In this document: positions 12,175 through 21,563 of the stretch, in pieces
Layout: each line of letters opens with the position of its first letter
Position numbering within the stretch: position 1 is the first letter of the stretch
Source of the DNA: Limnoperna fortunei
Taxonomy: Eukaryota > Mollusca > Bivalvia > Mytilida > Modiolidae
DNA length: 64,000 bases
Assembly: GCA_944474755.1 (NCBI GenBank)
Contig: OX104112.1
Location: 24,888,460-24,952,459 of the forward strand
Direction: 5' to 3'
Position numbers and translations under genes: made by a program
Notes under the pieces: generated by a model
Databases searched by the model: none
The model's input: only the letters and a program-made list of their open reading frames with translations
What the model was told of the DNA's origin: nothing

Positions 12175-12345
12175 AGAAACCTGGGACCGTACTGGGAGGG
12201 TTCAAGTGCTCGACCCACACAGCAGCACAGCGCTACCCCGGTGGCGGATATTGGAGACCCGTCTCGTTTGTGATAATACGGAAAGCCTAGCCGCGAACCG
12301 TAGCTGGTAACGTGATTGAAGAGTGCCACGCTCCTTGCACAATAA
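12175..12345 (+). repeat. dispersed repeat R3, copy 1
   Basis: It shares blocks with 62190-62345: ACGGAAAGCCT followed by CCGCG-ACC, and AGTGCCACGCTCCTTGCA then AATAAA. Locally GC-rich in an AT-rich setting. It has no open frame and does not fold as a tRNA by eye. Family unknown. Confidence 0.5.
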
Positions 12346-12744
12346 ATACCTTTTTTGTTTATTTCGAAAAAAGTAGGCTCATTGTAGATGCTACAAAAAG
12401 GATAAATTCTATACTCCTACCAAATGCTCAGTACTTTTCCAGTGGCTGTCAAAATTGTGTTCTCTATGTTGCATCTCACATCTTTTTTCCGTTCATTTAT
12501 TGTTTGAAGTATTGCATTCTAGTCGGTTAGCCTCATATGCTGCATGCAAGCATGGGTATGTGAGTTAGGTTTTTTCGGTTTGTTTTTGTTTCTGTTTTAA
12601 CTATAAATATACATAATAAAGTTTAACGCCACTTTCCGTCGATATTCAGGTACATCAATCGCATTCAGTTGTTGCATAGTAGTAGCAAGATTTGGAACGA
12701 AGTGAGAATAACCGACATAAGGTTTTAAAAACAGGACCACTTAC
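12346..12744. other. no gene seen
   Basis: A 72-codon frame crosses part of this stretch without recognisable features. Around 12600-12660 a decayed SINE-tail-like piece (AAAGTTTAACGCCACTTTCC) is present in minus orientation. Confidence 0.4.
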
Positions 12745-13435
12745 CAACACCGGAAAAGGATGTACACAACGAACAAGGACACTAAACGAACGTAATGAAT
12801 ACGGACAATAAATGTACGCAATGAACACTGACAATAAATGTGGACAGTGAACATAGACAATAAATCTAGACAGTTAACACGGACAGTGACTGTTGAACAC
12901 GGACAATAAAACAGACAGTAAACGTGGACAGTGAACACTAATAGTAAATCTAGACAGTGAACACGGAAATAAATGTAGACAGTGAACGCGGACAATAAAT
13001 GTAGACAGTGAACACGAACAATAAATGTACACAATGAACACTAACAGTAAATCTAGACAGTGAACACGGAAATAAATGTAGACAGTGAACGCGGACAATA
13101 AATGTAGACAGTGAACACGGAAATAAATGTAGACAATAAACACGGACAATAAATGTAGATAGCAAACGTGGACAATAAATGTAAATAGAAAAGACGGACA
13201 ATAAATGTACACAATGAACACGGACAATAAATGTAGATAGCGAACATGGACAATACATGTAAATAGAAAAGACGGACAATAAATGTACATAATGAACACG
13301 GACAATAAATGTGGACGGTGAACACTGACAATAAATCTAGACAGTGAACACGGACAATAAATGTAGACAGTGAAAATGCACAATAAATGTAGACAGTGAA
13401 CACGAACAATACATGTAGATATTAAATGTAAATAT
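12745..13435. repeat. 26-bp minisatellite array
   Basis: About 26 tandem copies of a unit like AATAAATGTAGACAGTGAAC-ACGGAC, with substitutions and small indels. Long minus-strand frames rich in C, H, L, Y and F are translations of the array and not genes: three different frames are open over the same bases. Confidence 0.9.
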
Positions 13436-13582
13436 TAACATGAACACTATAATTAATCAATCAATTTATTTATCATCCATCGTCCATCAAAATACAAATA
13501 AAATTTTAAACTTAAAAAAGCTTTTAACTTAAATTGATACCGCTGAAAGTCGCAAAATTCAAATATCTTTTAAGTAAGAAAT

Positions 13583-13960
13583 GGTCAGTCCTTATATGTG
13601 TCGATATTTTATACCGAGTTATATCAAGGTTTAAAACAACCATGTTCTAATTCGCATACAGCCCAATTGAAATTATCAATTTCGATTCTATTTATATGTA
13701 AACCATGTTTTAAAATTTCGAAGCGTATTTTAGAGGACGCTTTCAATAGTAAAATTTGTTTTTATAAACTAATTAAAGATATATCACAAAACAGTATGTT
13801 AAAAGCAAATAAAATTGACATAAACATATATCCTCGTCATTTTATTGAATATATGAGTACCTTTTAACTACAAAAATATCTAGAAATCTTAACACAATTT
13901 TAAAGTTTCCGATGAGCGTATTATGATGTCGGACATGGCTTCTAATGTGTTCTGAAATTT
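13583..13960 (-). repeat. dispersed repeat R1, copy 2
   Basis: Reverse-oriented relative of 7370-7700, starting GGTCAGTCCTTATATGTGTC and running to the GATGTCGGACATGG block. Corresponding sequence is not obvious in the paralogous segment at 37.4-37.5 kb, so it may have inserted in this copy after the duplication, or been lost from the other. Confidence 0.6.
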
Positions 13961-14974
13961 AATTAATCTTGTATAGAAAAATGCTCTTCAAAACTAATTG
14001 TAACATTGTAGAACTGCTCTAATTCAATTAATTTTTTGTGTGTGTCACTCCTTAATGTAGAGATGGCTGCCTGCTCCTTAATCCTAGAGATGGCTGGCTA
14101 CTCCTAAATCCTAGAGATGGCGCTACCCAAGAAACATGGACCATAATGGAAATACGTAGACACAGCTTTTTCTAAAAACAACATCAGCTTTGAAAATCAA
14201 AATTTACAAGAAAATTCATGTCTTCTAGAAAGTTTTTTGTATGTCAATTCGGCGTTACATGCTTTGTAGAGCATTATGTTGAAAATTAAAAGTTGCGTCT
14301 GCACTACAGTGGATTCTACATGTAGCTCATAATAATTTGAGTCTACCGTGCTTATGAGATAAATGTAATTCGTTTTATGTGTTTATGTTGGCCCGCTTTG
14401 GTCCATGGTTCGTTATTACAAAGCCGTCCTAAGAGTACTCGCCACTATTGCCTTTACTATACACATGTATCCTCGTGTATTGTGTTTTCGACTTTTTTTT
14501 ACAAATTTACATATTAAAATTGAACGATTTTATTTTGGCGTGTAATTTTTTTTAGCTTTGGTAAGTTAAGCTTGTTTATCGACTGTCGGCAAGAAAACTG
14601 ACAATCTTGTCAAGGTTGAAGTCGTGTTGCTCTTGAGAAATCCGTTTATTTCTTCACTATAAAATTCAGGCGTTCTAATTTCGGATTCCGAGTTTTGTTG
14701 TTGTCAAAAGAGTTACATTATTGTAACTATCAATGGAGGTCCAAGATTTTCACCAGAACAGGAAACGATTAATTTTAATGTTGAAAAAATAAATTAAATA
14801 ACTGTTTGCGAAAAAATTTTCTGGTTCAATCTAACAATAATCCACCCGAAAGACAATTGGTTGGTCAATTTATTGCATTTTAATAGATATTTATTTCCGT
14901 CGTAAAGGTGTGATTCGTGGAAAAAGCGCGAGTTTATTCCATTATAAATTACATTGTATGTTTTTATTGCTTAC
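13961..14974. other. upstream part of the duplicated segment; no gene
   Basis: 13985-14150 matches 37560-37745, including a short tandem of TCCTAGAGATGGCTGGCTAC (two and a half copies here, four there). The rest, 14150-14975, has no counterpart in the second copy and no gene. Confidence 0.6.
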
Positions 14975-15945
14975 CATTGATTTCTATAATGTGTAGTACT
15001 ATCCTCTACTTGTGCTGCTCTGATGATTTCTATAATGTGTAGTACTATCCCCTACTTGTGCTACTCAGCTGGTTTCTATAATGTGTAGTACTATCCTCTA
15101 CTTGTGCTACTCTGCTGATATCTGTAATGTGTAGTACTATTCTCTACTTATGCTACTCTGCTGATTTCTATAAGTGTAGTACTATCTTCTACTTGTGCTA
15201 CTCTGCTGGTTTCTATAATGTGTAGTACTATCCTCTACTTGTGCTACTCTGCTGATTTCTATAATGTGTAGTAGTATCCCCTACATGTGCTACTCTGCTG
15301 ATTTCTATAATGTGTAGTACTATTCTCTACTTATGCTACTCTGCTGATTTCTATAAGTGTAGTACTATCCCCTACTTGTGATACTCTGCTGATTTCTGTA
15401 ATGTGTAGTGCTATCCTCTACTTGTGCTACTTTGCTGATATCTATAATGTGTAGTACTATCCTCTACTTGTGCTACTTTGCTGATTTATATAATGTGTAG
15501 TACTATCCTCTACTTGTGCTACTCTGCTGATTTCTATAAGTGTAGTACTATCCCTACTTGTGATACTCTGCTGATTTCTATAATGTGTAGTATTATCCTC
15601 TACTTGTGCTACTCTGCTGGTTTCTATAACGTGTAGTGCTATCCTCCTCTTTGCTACTCTGCTGGTTTCTATAATGTGTAGTACTATTTTCTACTTGTGC
15701 TACTCTGCTGGTTTCTATAATGTGTAGTGCTATCCTCTACTTGTGCTACTCTGCTGGTTTCTATAATGTGTAGTGCTATTCTCTATTTGTGCTACTCTGC
15801 TGGTTTCTATAATGTGTAGTACTATTCTCTACTTGTGCTACTCTGCTGGTTTCTATAATGTGTAGTACTATTCTCTACTTGTGCTACTCTGCTGATTTCT
15901 ATAATGTGTAGTACTATCCTCTACTTATGCTACTCTGCTGATGTG
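14975..15945 (+). repeat. 46-bp tandem array, about 21 units
   Basis: The unit reads TTTCTATAATGTGTAGTACT then ATCCTCTACTTGTGCTACTCTGCTGA (two parts of one 46-bp unit). It is repeated about 21 times with substitutions and a few 1-bp indels. The paralogous segment has only one unit, at about 37760-37813, so the array expanded here or collapsed there. Confidence 0.93.
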
Positions 15946-16051
15946 ACGCGTACAAATTTTTATGGTGTGAGCAATTATGACGAAAAACAGTAACAAGTAA
16001 TAATTATTTACATTTAAAGTCATAAATTAAAGATCAAGATACATTATTTTA

Positions 16052-16315
16052 GCGAGCCTCGGTGGCCGAGTGGTCAAGGTAGTCTACTATGGATTACGTG
16101 CCTGTCAACATAGACTTTGTGGGTTCCAGTCTCACTGCGGGTAGGGTGTGCTCGACTCCAATCATAACTAACAAGGATTACCAGTTGTTCTACCGAAGGT
16201 AGGGGATTTTTTCCGGGGAATTACAAAATAATACAAAATAATATAATACAAACTGGACACCACGATATAGCAGAAAAAGTACCTGACATTGGCGTTAAAC
16301 ATTAACAACCAAACG
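16052..16315 (+). mobile_element. tRNA-derived SINE, full length, with target duplication
   Basis: The head carries a class II tRNA-like A box (TGGCCGAGTGG) and a degraded B box (GGGTTCCAGTC). The body has the GGGTGTGCTCGACTCC and AAGGATTACCAG blocks; the tail has ACTGGACACCACGATATAG and GGCGTTAAACATTAACAACC. It is flanked by an exact 11-bp direct repeat, ACATTATTTTA, at 16041-16051 and 16316-16326. The same insertion, partly deleted, is in the second segment at 37971-38205, so it predates the duplication. Transcription would be by RNA polymerase III. Confidence 0.9.
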
Positions 16316-16390
16316 ACATTATTTTAAGTACATATTTCCATTTTACATTATAAGATTATAATTTATTTATTAAATTTTTGTCAGAAAAGA

Positions 16391-17638
16391 ATGGCATCGT
16401 CCAAACTCATTTGCGATCCTTGCTCACGTAAGAAACTGTCACCGGTAGTGGCCATAAAGTACTGTACTGACTGTGAGGAAAACCTATGTACGGACTGTCT
16501 GAATGCTCATAGTTCATTCAAAGCATGCGCCTCTCATCATTTAATAGATCCTGGGTCGTTACCCAAGGAAAAATTATCTGTACAAAGTGGTTGTAAAAAA
16601 CACAGCGAAATGACACTTGATTTTTTCTGCGTGGAACATGATTGTCTATGCTGCCGTTTCTGTATGGCAGGAACGCACCGGACATGTCAAAAATGTGTTC
16701 CTGTAGACGTTGCTTCAAAAGGAGTAAGAAAATCACTCATGTTGGAAGATGTATCTAGTTTACGTGGAACTTTGAAAACGCTTATAAGCGACCGCAAAGA
16801 TAATTTAAAGAGTCTAAATGATGAAGAATCAGATGTGATGAGAAATGTTTCGCTAATTAAATCCAAACTTTTGGAACACCAAGATGAACTCGAAAATAAA
16901 GTGATATCTGAATTCAAATCAGCTAAGACGAAATGCGAGAAGCAAATACAATCTGACAAAGAAACATTATCTACACTGATGAAATCTCTGGACGAGGTTA
17001 CCAGTAAATTAGAGCTTGTGTCAAAACACGGATCAGAGAACCAGCTATTTATTTTATTAAACTCGTATAAATGGAAAATTTCCGACTACGATATTAAGGT
17101 ACAAAAAATAATAGCATCGATGTTGACCTCTAAAATTTCGTTAAAAAAATCTCAACAGCAACAACTCCAGATCGAATCCTTGGGGTCAGTTGAAATTGAG
17201 TCTACACCATGTCCGATCAAGTATAAATCATCCAAATCAAATCAAGCTCAGGTTTTACCGACAACAATTCAGATGCCAACAAAGTTCGTCTTTGACATGA
17301 AATTTGATATTAAATCTACCGAAGATGTCTGTATAACCAGTATGGCTGTGACAGACGACAACAGTCTACTACTCTGTAACTACCTTAGTACCAAGTTACT
17401 GGTATACAGTGACCGTGGTGAGTACCTACAGGATTGTACGTTATCTGGTGACCCATGGGGTATTGCTATTATACCAGGTGAAGATAAAGCTGTAGTATCC
17501 CTACCTGATCAGAAGTCAATACAGTTTGTTGATATAAAATCAATGAAGTCCGGTGGTACACATTCTGTACCTGGTGTGTGTGGTGGTATAGCTGTTGTCG
17601 GTGATAAGATCTGTGTTGGTGGTGTACATCCTCAGTAA
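16391..17638 (+). CDS. B-box/coiled-coil/NHL-like protein, truncated copy 1
   Basis: 415 codons. Two B-box zinc fingers come first: C8, C11, C25, C28, C33, C36, H40 and H49/H50 in the first, then C68, H71, C80, C85, C88, C91, H96 and C99 in the second. A charged coiled coil follows (about 115-240), then the start of an NHL-type beta propeller (about 290-415; blades such as LLVYSDRGEYLQDCTLSG). There is no RING domain, as in many mollusc TRIM-like proteins, which usually act in ubiquitin signalling or immunity; that role is inference. The ATG follows TTTTTGTCAG/AAAAGA, which could be a splice acceptor. Compared with the second copy, a 10-base net deletion near 17625 shifts the frame, so the ORF ends early and the propeller is incomplete. 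Confidence 0.75.
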   Translation: MASSKLICDPCSRKKLSPVVAIKYCTDCEENLCTDCLNAHSSFKACASHHLIDPGSLPKEKLSVQSGCKKHSEMTLDFFCVEHDCLCCRFCMAGTHRTCQKCVPVDVASKGVRKSLMLEDVSSLRGTLKTLISDRKDNLKSLNDEESDVMRNVSLIKSKLLEHQDELENKVISEFKSAKTKCEKQIQSDKETLSTLMKSLDEVTSKLELVSKHGSENQLFILLNSYKWKISDYDIKVQKIIASMLTSKISLKKSQQQQLQIESLGSVEIESTPCPIKYKSSKSNQAQVLPTTIQMPTKFVFDMKFDIKSTEDVCITSMAVTDDNSLLLCNYLSTKLLVYSDRGEYLQDCTLSGDPWGIAIIPGEDKAVVSLPDQKSIQFVDIKSMKSGGTHSVPGVCGGIAVVGDKICVGGVHPQ

Positions 17639-20235
17639 ACAAGGGAGGCATATAACTATAATAACTGTACCTGGTGGTGACATTGAATACCTACATCCGG
17701 GTCCACAGGATAGTGTCTACTATACTGACTATTACAATAACACAGTATGCTGTGTCAAACTCAGAGGTGAAGTACGTTTTACATGCACACCTGAAAACTT
17801 CAATACACCTAAAGCTGTAACTACTGACAGGGGAGGTAACCTGTACGTTGCTTGTATGAACTCAAGGGGTCATTATCCTATTCAATGAATGAATTTCCGG
17901 TGCATGTCAAAACATGGCAGGATGAATAAATAGTCCCAATTTTCTCTTTTGTTTCTGCTTTTGCTTATAACTGCTATTGCTTAAGAGTTGGATATTTTGA
18001 AAGGTATGGCATTACTGTAGAACAAGAATATATTTTTTTCCAGTCAATGTCTTTGCAGTGGAAGCACTTCCTAAAGTGTGTAATGTGATACAATGTGACC
18101 ACAACATTGAAATGAAAGTAGAAAAACCATTCTTAAACTTGAAGGTAAAATTCCGGAAAAAAGTCCGTGGTCACGTATACTTTTGTCTCCATTTTTATGT
18201 AATTTAGCATTATATGTGTAATGCCCCATATATGAAATTTTAAGTGAAAGAAAGATTTTTTTAATAAAAAATTTGGATGTCTCGCCCGTTCGGTTACTTT
18301 TGCACAGGCCATCCCAAATGGATAATGACCTCTGTAAGAGCAAAATTTACATATTGGTCAAATACACAAATCCCACTTGTCAGGTACTTTTTATGAAAGG
18401 GTACCAGAACTAATTATAGGAAAACATCTTTTCTGCAAAATATATCTTCAGGTTTTATAGTTATAGTCTGTTTCATTATCTGCAGTGAAATTTGACTTTT
18501 TTGGCCTATGGTATCATGAAAAGTGATTATTTTTGCAAAAAGCACACTGTTAACAATTCTATAGAGTACAGTAAGGTAGAACCCAAGGTGACAAGAAATA
18601 AAAATGTATTATTGGTATTAAATAATACCTTTCAGACCAAAAATTGATTAAAAAATGTAAACAATGATCCTATTTCATGTGCCAACACTTATTGCTAGAC
18701 AGAAACATGTATCATACCTTGAAGACTTTAACTAAAGATTAAATGCATTCATTTTGTTTCTTAAAAGAAGGTTATACAGCAGTATTTTAATCAATATGTA
18801 GTGTTTAATTATTCCTCTGGCCTCTAGGTAATTATTTGGCATGGGTAGGCATCATTTGGAATGTGCCGTTTTAATGTAAAGTCTGTGAATCTAGTATGCA
18901 TTTGGGTACTTTGAATCAATCAGTCTAGTCAGTTGCTATGTTTTCTACTTTTTCAGTGACTTGGCATGCAAAAAGGACTGAAAAGTTGCCAATGAGTCTT
19001 TTTGTATAAAAATTATATGTCAGTTTTCTTAAAACTAGTCATTTTTCTATTTTGTGCATAGTTTAATTAAAGTCTAAGCTACAGAAAAGAGACCTCTGCT
19101 TCTCAACCTGAATTCCATTGTGGTGTATTTCTACTTAATAATTTCATTTATATACTCATTACAGCTTAGAAAAGTTTTTATAGTAAGTTTTTTTCTTATC
19201 TAAGGAAAAATGTTAATTTTTGTATCACACCGTCATAGCAACAGAATCGACTGTTTTCAACCCCCCCTATATTCAAATGAACTCTCACTTGATAAAAAGT
19301 TGCTTTTATCAGATGTGTTTCTGCTTATTTGGTAACTATTACACCTGTACTGTCATAAAAAGGTGATATTTTGACTATTGTGCCAAAATTGTTGAACAGA
19401 AGAAAACAATTATACCTTAACTGTCCTTATCAGTTAAAAATGGCTAAAACAAGGATTCACCACATCTTTGGAAACTGTCATAATTTTTATTTGTGTAGCA
19501 ATATATTCAAACTGCATGGTTATTTTATTTACAGAATCATTAAATAAAAATAAAAAAAATTTTAGTGGAAATCCGGAACTGTTGGCTTTGCTTAAAGGGG
19601 TCATTATCCTATTCAATTAATGAATTTCCGGTGCATGTCAAAACATGGCAGGATGAAAAAATAGTCCCAATTTTCTCTTTTGTTTCTGCTTTTGCCACGG
19701 ACTTTTTTCCGGAATTTTACCTTAAAGTTTAAGAATGGTTTTTCTACTTTCATTTCAATGTTGTGGTCACATTTTACCACATTACACACTTTAGGAAGTG
19801 CTTCCACTGTAAAGACATTGACTGGAAATGTATATATTCTTGTTCTACAGTAATGCCATACCTTTCAAAATATCCAACTCTTAAGCAATAGCAGTTATAA
19901 GCAAGGTCACGTATACTTTTGTCTCCATTTTTATGTAATTTAGCATTATATGTGTAATGCCCCATATATGAAATTTTAAGTGAAAGAAAGATTTTTTTAA
20001 TAAAAATTTGGATGTCTCGCCCGTTCGGTTACTTTTGCACAGGCCATCCCAAATGGATAATGACCTCTCAAATAACATACATCGACTTTCGCCAGACGGG
20101 AACATCATTGACATCATATTGGATCATGACAAGAAAATTAGTGAACCGTACGGTCTGACATTTAGTAGAAATTATCGCAATTTGTTTGTGACAAACGATG
20201 ATGGAAAGTCGGTTTTCGTGTTTTCTTGTTCATAA
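17639..20235 (+). pseudogene. out-of-frame 3' part of the B-box/NHL gene, split by an insertion
   Basis: Propeller-coding sequence continues in another frame from about 17620 (SKQGRHITIITVPGGDIEYL, then residues PGPQDSVYYTDYYNN) to 17860. It resumes at 20071 and ends with the FVTNDDGKSVFVFSCS stop at 20235. Between lies the 2.2-kb element at 17865-20066. The second copy (39590-39770) shows the uninterrupted sequence across the same point. A transcript would need both a frame correction and removal of the insertion, so this part is probably dead. Confidence 0.8.
17865..20066. mobile_element. 2.2-kb nonautonomous element with long direct repeats and an inverted inner module
   Basis: The element sits in the B-box gene with flanking CTCA (17861-17864 and 20067-20070); the uninterrupted paralogue has one CTCA. 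Outer ends AGGGGTCATTATCC and GGATAATGACCT are near-perfect inverted termini. Inside are two long direct repeats (17865-18333 and 19596-20066), each A-B-C. A and C run the same way in both repeats, but B (17964-18170 and 19695-19901, 207 bp each) is reversed between them. The 1.26-kb core (18334-19595) has no ORF above 60 codons and no motif I recognise. Options are a composite of two MITEs, a terminal-repeat element, or an element rearranged by recombination. It is clearly mobile or formerly so, since the empty site is visible. Confidence 0.85.
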
Positions 20236-20790
20236 CATTCAGCTAATAGTTTGACTTTTGTCTATCGATGCGCTAATAAAAATTATACTAATATTTTAAT
20301 ATTTCGAGAAAAGACAGATACATGTGTTCTTTAATTTATTATACTGAATGGGGGTAGAAAAGTGATAAAGTGATGAGTTCAGACATCTGTTAGATCAATT
20401 CACAAGACATGCAGTTTAAATAACTTTTTGTTGTGAACATAACGTGTATTTTGATTTATTTTTTAAGTATTTATGTATTTGCTTTTTTACATTTTTGTGG
20501 ATAGTTTCAAATATATAATGATTGCAAGAGTTATCCTTTCTTTGTATTTAACAACCTAACCAACACATCAGACCTCTCTCAACCAATCAAAATCAGCAGA
20601 TATTATTTGATGACGGAGGTTGCGTGTTGATTGATAATCAGACAAAGAATTAAAACTGTCAAAGTAAAGTAAACATGCCCGGAAGTTCTAATCTTTCATA
20701 CATCAATGGTTGTACACATCTGAAATAGTTGTATGTCCATGATACAAAATAATTTCTCCCCAAATGCCGACATACGGCTCTGACCTCTGG
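20236..20790. other. 3' flank of the B-box gene
   Basis: Noncoding. It aligns with 39771-40150 of the second segment (shared AGTTTGA-TTTTTGTCTAT, CTGTTAGATCAATT and CAGCAGA-ATTATTTGATGACG), so the duplication continues past the gene. No polyadenylation site was assigned. Confidence 0.6.
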
Positions 20791-20794
20791 TTGG

Positions 20795-20927
20795 ATTTTG
20801 TTTGTTTGAATGGTGTTTTAACGCCAATTTCAGCAATTTTTCAACTATTTCATGGCGTCCAGTTTTCATTGAGGGAGGAAGCCGGAGTACCCGGCGCGGA
20901 GAGAACCCCCGACGCTCCCAGTAAAAT
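20795..20927 (-). mobile_element. SINE 3' fragment, minus strand
   Basis: Reads, reversed, as the SINE tail: GTTTTAACGCCAATTTCAGC, then CATGGCGTCCAGTTTTCATT, then GCCGGAGTACCCGG. The second segment lacks it at the matching point (about 41605), so it is a post-duplication insertion, or was lost there. Confidence 0.75.
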
Positions 20928-21019
20928 GCAAAAACTGTATACATCATCAACAATCTCAATAGTTGGACATAACAGACAAGGTGTGTTCGACACCATGTGT
21001 GACTGACAAGGACTGCAAA

Positions 21020-21215
21020 CTTCTGTATATATCATCAACAATCTGTAGCTGGACAACAGACAATGTGTGCTCGAAACCATCTGTGACTAACAAGGACTAA
21101 AAACTTTCGTGTTATTCGCAGCGGCTGCTCGGCCATCGCCCCATAATATTAACTGGACGGCATGATATAAATCTAACTGAATACACGCTGAAAGTTGCGT
21201 ACAACCCCAATTGAA
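21020..21215 (+). repeat. diverged SINE-like 3' piece
   Basis: GTGCTCGAAACCATCTGTGA through ACTGGACGGCATGATATAAA to CTGAAAGTTGCGTACAA. It has the block order of the SINE family but is well diverged. The same piece is in the second segment at about 41680-41835, so it is shared by the duplication. Confidence 0.6.
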
Positions 21216-21317
21216 AAAAAAATATTGAACATGTATGAGTTTCGTAGATTTCACCGCTGTAAACAGTAGTATTATATTTAGACCCTTTTGTGCTAAATTC
21301 ATGCATGAATCGTGTTG

Positions 21318-21563
21318 GGGGGCCTCGGTGATTGAGTGGCTAGGGTAGTTCGTCTACTATTTATCACGTTGTCTATCATTGATGTTGCGGTTTCGAGTCT
21401 CGCTGTGGACATGGTGTACTCCAATCTTAATTCGCAAGGATTGCCAGTTTTCCTACTGAAGGTTGTGGGTTTTCTCTGGGTACTCTGGCTTCCTTTCTCA
21501 ATAAAAACTGGATGTCACTATAAAGCTGAAAATTAGCTGAAAGTGGAGTTAATCAAACAAACA
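21318..21563 (+). mobile_element. tRNA-derived SINE, near full length
   Basis: Starts GGCCTCGGTGATTGAGTGG (A box region), has GGTTTCGAGTCTCGC (B box region), the CAAGGATTGCCAGTTTTCC block, TCTCTGGGTACTCTGGC and the AAAACTGGATGTCACTATAA tail. It ends in (AAAC)n. It lies just outside the part of the segment that I can match to the second copy. Confidence 0.8.

Noticed and set aside
12874..13409. Cys/His-rich repeat proteins of 97-169 codons
   Set aside because: The 26-bp minisatellite read in three frames; Cys/His spacing follows the DNA repeat, not a zinc-finger pattern.
16060..16150. A genuine tRNA gene at the SINE head
   Set aside because: A and B boxes are present, but the B box is degraded, the acceptor stem does not close, and the sequence runs on into the SINE body with a target duplication.
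17867..20066. Standard LTR retrotransposon for the 2.2-kb element
   Set aside because: Terminal direct repeats fit, but the inner 207 bp is inverted between them, ends are AGGGG/GACCT rather than TG/CA, and no primer-binding site or coding region was seen.
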